Assembly: GCA_963556145.1 (NCBI GenBank)
Contig: OY744471.1
Coordinates: forward strand, 3,775,590-3,839,589
From: Hygrocybe punicea
Taxonomy: Eukaryota; Basidiomycota; Agaricomycetes; Agaricales; Hygrophoraceae
Length of the DNA: 64,000 bases
Reading direction: 5' to 3'
Part shown: piece after piece, positions 57,544-64,000 of the stretch
How the letters are laid out: each line of letters begins with the position of its first letter
Numbering within the stretch: the first letter of the stretch is position 1
Position numbers and translations under genes: made by a program
The notes under the pieces: generated by a model
Database searches by the model: none
What the model saw: the letters and a program-made list of their open reading frames with translations, nothing else
What the model was told of the DNA's origin: nothing

Positions 57544-57957
57544 GAATCAGACAGCAAACACCCCATAAAGTTGCTTGGATGGACGGGATGTGCCAGGATA
57601 TACACAACAAGGCTCAGCGCTCAGGCTTGACAGCACCATATTGGTAAAGTAAAATTAAATATCAATATATTGGAGTTATCTGCGCGTGGCTGATGTCACG
57701 AGCCTACTGGAGCCTTAACCGAGGTTCCTCCAGCAAAACCTCCAGGTCATTTTGAAACCGCCTATTAAATAATTAAATATAAATTAAATAATTCTCCAGC
57801 CAAACAATAGCTGCTGAGGCACGTGCTCAACAGCTATAGTTAGGCTTACATAGTGGGATGGTCAGGTGAGCGAGGCTATCCGTGACATGGGATAAGGGTA
57901 TTTCCCGTTTGGGCGTTTGGGCGTGTAATCTGTAGGCTCGCTGAAGTGGCTCTCGAT

Positions 57958-60900
57958 ATGAATCTCCCATCTTCTCTCAAACGGCCAAGCTCTGACACTA
58001 ATCCAACTGTGGGCGAACCCAGCATTTCTCGACGTAAACTCGAAATGGAGGATACTCATCATACTGATACCATCGCCCCTGATGCCAATACTCAAGATCA
58101 AGTTGTCGTTGGAGAACCTGGACTGAGTGAAACCACCCATGAATTCGTCGATACGACACTCAGTGACCCAATCGTTCTCTCTGTATCTGATAATCGCAGT
58201 GATGACGACAAGGACACGGATAACATGGTGCTCGAGGAAACCGATGAAGAATCCTCTCCACAACATATTCTTGTTCAGATTGCCCTGCACTCGCGAGGAA
58301 TTGTTGATACAAAATACAAACATCTTGCCAACGTGAAAGAGTTACTCGGAGTGCATCCAGAATTAAAACCGCTGCTCATGGCTGCGAGGATGAAAGGGTC
58401 ATTCGAGGAGATACGGAACTTGCGTGCGTCATGCGTTATCCCATCTTGGCAAAGTAGTCACTACTCACTACTTATTCAGCGATTCTGCGCCCGCCTCCTA
58501 CAACCGGTATGGTTGCGTCGTGTCCCCATGTACCAACTACTAACTTATTCCTCTTTGCTTTGTTCACCACGGTGGTTGCTGGGTCTCCTCATCGTCCCAC
58601 ACCGTCCCACTGCAGAGCCCCACTGGCGAAGTGACCTTCAGTGCGTTTGTTCGTCGCTAATCTGCCGCTCAAACTTACATTACTATTTCTAGCGTTCACA
58701 CAGTTCGGAGTATGCTAGCCATATGGACTAGAAGTTTTGATTAATCATTTGCCACGATTAGAGCTCGCGAAAGCATACAGTACACAGTTTATTGGAGATG
58801 CCGCCATCAGTTTCGTTGGCCATCTCGGAAGAATTGACGACCAAGCGTTTACGAACCAGAAAATATATGCCAAAGCTCTCTCTGTAGTCCAAAGTTCTGG
58901 GACTGGGAAATCGCGTATGCTCACAGAGGTGTGTGCATAATCTGATTTTAACACGCTGCGTAGTGAGATACACTTTAGGCTGGCAGGCACATCTTCACCC
59001 TCCCCATATGTGTTCGGTCTCCTTCTGCACCCGGATACCCGCCATCCGACCCAACAGTGTACCACTACTTTGACAGCATACCTAAAACAAACGATTTAAG
59101 CATGTCTTCACTTTGGAAGATCGCTTGCTTCATCGCTGCTGCGCATGAAAGGATGCTTAGCTCACTCCAAGAGATACGGGAGCAGGAAGGTCCTGCTAGG
59201 CGGAAGGTCCTTCTGTCTTGGCACAGCCTTATGGAGCACGGGGGTGAAATGGGATTCAGACAAGAATTCTTTAAGCATGTGGTGGAACGGGCTAAAGTGG
59301 TACATTTAAGCATCCTTACGTACTTCATTGAAACTAATAGTTTCCTGGCAGTTACAACGCACTCGGAGTACGCCCCCCAGTCCTAAACGCGGAGTCGATG
59401 GAAAACCTGACGATAAAGATTATGATTCGATCGCAACCGCCGTGCTCAATTACGGATGTTATGCCAAGAAGGCCACCCTAGACCTGATGGATTTCTTGAA
59501 GAATCTCTTGCCAGTCGAGAATCCCCTGTGCGTGACATACTTCGACGAAGCTCATGAGCTCGGCCTGTCCTTTTGGATGCTATTGCGTCTGCTGCAAGCT
59601 CAGGACTCCTCAACAAGGATGTGGTATGTTTTTATGGGCACAAAGTCGAGTATCTCCTATTACGCCCCTACTCCAGAAAATCGTGAGCCTTTCTTCGCAG
59701 TTATCCAACCTAGCTAACTATGTTGTGCAGAGCTCTCTCTAAAACTCCGAGACGAAATCAGCCACCTCGTGCCACCCTATATTGCCCTTGGCTTCGACCA
59801 GCACGCAATTGCTCGATGTGGAAGTTTCAAGGATTTCCCAATTCAGAATTTCGAGACTATTGATCACCTCTGCCAGTATGGGCGACCTTTGTACGTAGTT
59901 ATTGTTTTCGTGTGGAAAGTCGCTCACATTCCTACCAGGTGGCGGGCCAATGTGGGGCTACTCGAGGGTAGCGCTCTAGTTGAGCTTGCGGCCTCTAAGC
60001 TCGTGGGTAATGTCAATATCGACTTCAATGCACGGGATAGGAACCACGTATTTGCTGTGGTTGCGCAGCGGCTCTGCCTCGAACCAGTGCTGGCTGGCGC
60101 CGAAGCGATCAGACTAGCTGATCGAAGTATCTCCCATCATATGCGACTCCTCACTGGTTTCTCGGATAACTATTCGTTATTCTACACCCAATCCCCATCG
60201 GAGCCGCTCCTCGTATTAGGCGCGGCCAGCATAATGTATGATCCTACTCAACCCAAACGACTTGCAATGATCTTGGCTGTGTTGAGTGAAGATTTGTGCA
60301 GAGCCAGTTTGGTCGACAAAGGCCATTTAGGCGAACTTTGTGCCCGAATCCTTCTCCTTACCGCTCGCGATTACGCAGCTCCCATCCGCCATTCCCGCCC
60401 GAACCTCTTGAGACCGGTGCCTTTACTAGACATGCTCCACAAACTCCTTGGCCCGGCGATGTGGGCTGGTTTAAAACAAGCACAAAAACAAGCACAATTC
60501 AAGCTCGCCTTTGCGTCCTCGTTTGTGAATTTCACGCATTGGATAACTACCAGAGACCCCCTGCCTGAAACGCCGACAAAGTGAGCACCGTCCTCTGATA
60601 GTTCGTTAGAGTCTTGTTGACTCGAGTCAATCAGGAAATTGCTGTCAAACCTATGGAGTCGTGGAGCAATACTGCAATGCTCTCACAACCAATCATCAAT
60701 TGATTTCTTGTGTGTCGTCTATTTTGGTTCTGTCTCACCAGGTGCCCTATTTGATCCGGACAAGCTTGGAGGATTCGTCTTCCAGATCAAAAACAAAATT
60801 CAGGCTGCTACTCCAGTAGAAAGGATTTTACGACCTATCGGAATTCCTCGTGACCTCGATCGACCGCTTCCGTATCTCACGTTGGTCATGGAACTCGGTA

Positions 60901-61316
60901 ACGATTCTTCATTTCAAGATACCAAATCTAAAATCAAGACTACCGTCCCGGGACCCACTTCTCATGGCCAGCTACGAAAATTAGTCGACGATTGGAAGGA
61001 TGCGGTGGATGAACTTGCTCGTTATCGCAGAGACGAAATACCGACGAAAATCATGAGCGACAAGCTGAATACCACCATCAAATCGAAGCGTCTGGCGATG
61101 GAGAACTACAATCGATATTCTATATTCGTCCGAGGAGCCTCTCCGATGGTATACAACATCCTAAGGGAAGCGGACATCGTCAATGAATTTGCCACTTTGC
61201 TCGACATTACGATGCCTACGCCTACCCCAGAAAGTCTCATAAGTCAACACATGCGGCCTTTGGAACGGCTGGACGAGGATTCACCGTATACTGCTTGGAT
61301 GTCTGATTGTACATAA
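57958..61316 (+). CDS. P-loop NTPase with C-terminal nuclease-like domain (complete copy)
   Basis: A multi-exon gene of roughly 900 residues. Exon 1 (from ATG 57958) is an acidic low-complexity leader ending in VKELLGVHPELKPLLMAARM. After an intron, YAKALSVVQSSGTGKSRML gives a Walker A site (about 58870-58920). VENPLCVTYFDEAHELGL gives a Walker B with Asp-Glu (about 59510-59560). A helical region (59930-60582) follows, then the segment SPGALFDPDKLGGFVFQIKNK (about 60740-60800), which looks like a PD-(D/E)xK nuclease core with Gln in the Glu position. It ends TAWMSDCT-stop at 61316. This P-loop plus restriction-nuclease-like order is that of Crinkler-type effectors and related agaricomycete proteins; that assignment is from memory. 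All joins are GT-AG and no stop was found, so it may be functional. A 3' fragment is at 1405-2962. Confidence 0.6.
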
Positions 61317-61597
61317 ATTCAAGTGCAGAAAATTTCTATGGGTCATATCAACGTTGATGTTGACACAATTCCAACTTATAATATTCGGTACTTACAAATG
61401 ATACCGTCCTCAACCGTCCTCCAAATAACCTTGTCTGATCCTTCCTCACCGCGTGAACTCAGAAATAAAGACAGTTCAGAGATAAAGACAGTTCAGAAAT
61501 AAAGACAGTTCCCCGATTTGACAATTTTCATCACATGACATGAGGGAATACTGTTGCCATATTAGGTAAGCAAAGACCTGCCTGTCCGCTTTGCAGG

Positions 61598-64000
61598 ATG
61601 GTAGTACTCGAAAACAACGACATAGGCTCCGGCGCTGGCTCCAGCTTACCGACTTTCGTACTTGTATCCACCGGAATCGCGACCCTAGTCGCTGTTTTGG
61701 TCGGTGCAATGTCTATTCGTCTTCAACTCAAGAACTATCGCAAACCTATCCTGCAACGGTTTGCTCTTCGCTATCTTAATGATTTATCAGAATCAACACG
61801 CGTTCTACAGAATGGTTGTACGGATTATGGTCATGGTCCCACTCTACGGGATATCTTCCCTTATAGCCCTGTTCTCGCTGGAAGCTGCATTTGTAATTGA
61901 TGTGATTCGGGACATCTACGAGGTCTGTACCCAACCATTATCTCCACGGTTGATACTCAATTAACTTCCCGGGCAAGGCCTTTGTTATATATTGCTTCTT
62001 CAGCCTCCTGCTTTCCTATCTGGGGGGGGAACGATCACTCCTTATACTCCTTCACGGTAGACCACCCAAGAAACCCGTTTTTCCCGTCAGTCTTTTTCAA
62101 ACCGAAATCGATCCAAGTGATCCGTACACCTTTTTATTTTTGAAACGCGGGATTCTTCGTACGCATGGCGTTCAATTTGATTTATTCCTGTGATGGTCTC
62201 AAATTTATTCCACAAAGAATATGTCCAAGTCAAGCCAGTGCTTGCACTTGCCACCCTGATCCTCAAGGCGTGCGGCAAATACCAAGACGGCGATTTTAGC
62301 GCGAGTTCCGGATATCTCTATATCAGCATTGGGTACAACACTAGCATTTGTCTCAGCCTTTACTGTTTGGCTATGTTCTGGTTATGCATCAACGACGACT
62401 TAAAATCATTCAGGTTTGTTGGGTTTTGGTAATGTTGTCTCCGTTTTTTTTTGACCTCTATCTAGGCCCGTCCCCAAATTTCTTTGTGTCAAAGGCATTC
62501 TTTTCTTCTCTTTCTGGCAATCGTTTGCAATCTCCATCCTGGTCGCAGCGGGCGTTATCACCAAGCTCGGACCTTACGTCGATAGCGAGCACATCTCCCT
62601 GGGTCTCACAGATACGCTCATTTGCCTGGAAATGCCATTTTTCGCAATCGCACACATGTACGCGTTTTCGCACACAGACTTCATCGATCCGAAGCTGTCG
62701 TTCGTCGCACGTATGCCCATGTACTACGCGTTCTGGGATGCTTTTGGTGCTAAAGACGTCGTAGAAGACTCTAAGGCGACGCTGAAAGGGAAGGGAATGG
62801 ATTATCGCGAGTTTGAACCCGCGGAGGGTTATATTCATCAGGGTGTTGGGCGGAACCGGCGAATCCAAGCAGGACTCCGGTATAGTAAAGGCGGGAAGAG
62901 AAAGTATTGGTTACCGAGGCTAACGCAGACCGGGGAGACACAAGGACTGGCCAAAAAGGGTGTTAACCAGATACTGGTCGGTGGAAGTCAAGAAGAGGAA
63001 TCACCGCTATTAACCGAGGACGCGGCACATGTTGTACCCATAGCATCCGATATGGTAGAACCAGAGGAGTGGGTTACCTGGGGCGAACCTAACGCAGATG
63101 GCGGATATGAGTTGCCATTCGGGGATCTGGACGATGATGACGAGGAGTTGTTCCAACACAGCAGGAAATATCTCTTCGGGGACTATAATTACCCATGCAT
63201 TGACGTGAGTTCCGAGTTCGCCAGGGTGACAATGTGGGATGAGGAGGAGCGAGTACTGAGGGATGAAAGAGGGGCATGGTTCTCGCCAATACGGGGAGCG
63301 AAGGGGCGGCTAGCCTTGGATCAGAGGGAAACTCCGGCATGGGAGGGGTACGGTGCTGTTGGAAATCACCCACGAAAAGCTGATGAGGGGAAGGGAAAGG
63401 GACGAGGTGGCTATGAGAATGTGGAAGTGAACAGGAGGGCTGGTCGTGAAAACGAAATTATCATTGATTTCGAACAGGATCGGACACCTGCCGCGGAGAC
63501 CGGCGATGTCAGGTTAAAATGGACGAAGTCAAATTCCCGAGGCTCACGATCCAGTTCGCAACGGCGGTCACCCCGTCTTCGTGATACCGATACGAAACAC
63601 TTGGCCGAGAACTTCGGTTCACCCTCCTCTGATGGCAGCAGCCCTCCGACGACCAACGTTCGACCAGGACCAACGTCGCGAACCAATTCTCGTACACAAC
63701 TCGCACCGGCACTCCCGCCAGATGCTGTTGACCTGGTTGTGGAGGACGAAAGAGCAGCAGAGGAGGACAGAACAAGGGAGAGGAGAAAGGGGGGACCAGC
63801 GGTGCGGGGATCAGGCCTGAGAAAGGTGTATCGACGGGAATTTCTTGCATCTGAAGGGGACGTCGATGTTGAGGCCTTAGAGGAATCGCTGAATCCCGAT
63901 GATAGGGTGGATGCTGCGGTGGATGTCTCGGATGTTATCGGTGACACAGACGAGGAGACTCCCGCACGTTGGCAGGGCGGGCAAACAGACGGGATAGTCA
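61598..64000 (+). CDS. Ost-alpha/TMEM184-family membrane protein (3' end outside window)
   Basis: Five exons read cleanly: 61598-61758, 61811-61922, 61978-62158, 62218-62413 and 62466 onward. The N-terminus has a membrane segment (FVLVSTGIATLVAVLVGAMS) followed by NYRKPILQR, then MVVRIMVMVPLYGISSLIAL and VIDVIRDIYEAFVIYCFFSL, which are characteristic of the DUF300/Ost-alpha/TMEM184 family. Further membrane segments contain KPVLALATLILKACGKY, LYCLAMFWLCINDDL and ICLEMPFFAIAHMYAFSHTD, about seven in all. A long charged cytoplasmic tail (from about 62700) includes acidic clusters and a Ser/Arg-rich part and is still open at the window end. The family includes organic-solute transporters and vacuolar-membrane proteins in fungi. 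No damage is seen, so this is the best candidate for an ordinary host gene. Confidence 0.88.

Larger units (their letters stand above)
53842..57763. mobile_element. PIF/Harbinger DNA transposon (3.9 kb)
   Basis: Terminal inverted repeats of about 135 bp (53842-53978 and 57627-57763) start AGGCGGTTTCAAAATGACC. A 3-bp ATT is duplicated at 53839-53841 and 57764-57766. Inside are the two genes typical of this superfamily in convergent orientation: a Myb-like DNA-binding protein (+) and a DDE transposase (-). Both are damaged. Confidence 0.9.

Overview
This window is nuclear DNA of a filamentous basidiomycete, most likely a mushroom-forming agaricomycete. The intact genes have many introns of about 50 bp. 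The mobile-element repertoire (a KDZ transposase with a CxC region beside a TET/JBP-type dioxygenase, basidiomycete-style Ty3 elements, PIF/Harbinger) is typical of that group. No rRNA, tRNA, CRISPR or bacterial operon features were found. Naming an order or genus would be a guess.

Layout. The two edges hold host-type genes. On the left are the 3' part of a DUF6698-like gene and a 3' fragment of a P-loop NTPase/nuclease gene. On the right are an apparently intact copy of that same gene (57958-61316) and an Ost-alpha/TMEM184-type membrane protein running off the window. The two copies are in direct orientation about 58 kb apart, and nearly everything between them is mobile or repetitive DNA. 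From 3 to 5 kb lie two near-perfect palindromes flanked by TA. From 6 to 12 kb lie satellite-like repeats, a trinucleotide-repeat locus and three solo LTRs. From 12.4 to 22 kb is a gene cluster: a KDZ transposase (-), a Ulp1/C48 SUMO-protease-like gene (-) and a TET/JBP 2-oxoglutarate dioxygenase (+). From 22.3 to 28.3 kb a TA-flanked palindrome has been split by a 5.1 kb element with inverted repeats longer than 2 kb and a 100-N gap inside. An unrecognised multi-exon gene follows and is cut by an LTR.

From 30.3 to 49.5 kb lies the debris of a Ty3-type retrotransposon: gag, protease, RT, RNase H and integrase on the minus strand, and two zinc-cluster genes on the plus strand. It was later invaded by a 7.2 kb long-inverted-repeat element (itself holding a hAT-like element) and by a solo LTR. 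One LTR and one zinc-cluster gene are each cut in two, and the halves sit at 30655 and 48240 in opposite orientation. This is what an inversion of about 17.6 kb would leave. From 49.5 to 57.8 kb come a second copy of the 5.1 kb element family, a 1.4 kb palindrome and a decayed but well-bounded PIF/Harbinger element.

Main points. (1) KDZ transposase, Ulp1 and TET/JBP lie side by side, coupling a transposon to cytosine/thymine oxidation and SUMO chemistry. (2) The two long-inverted-repeat elements share no visible transposase but share a small two-exon gene with the intron in the same place, and may be an undescribed element type. (3) Many reading frames are broken by TGA where arginine CGA is expected, and the GGGACGTCCC arrays decay to the matching TpG/CpA forms, suggesting loss of methylated CpG. 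All exon joins and family names come from reading translations by eye and from memory of the families; no database was searched.
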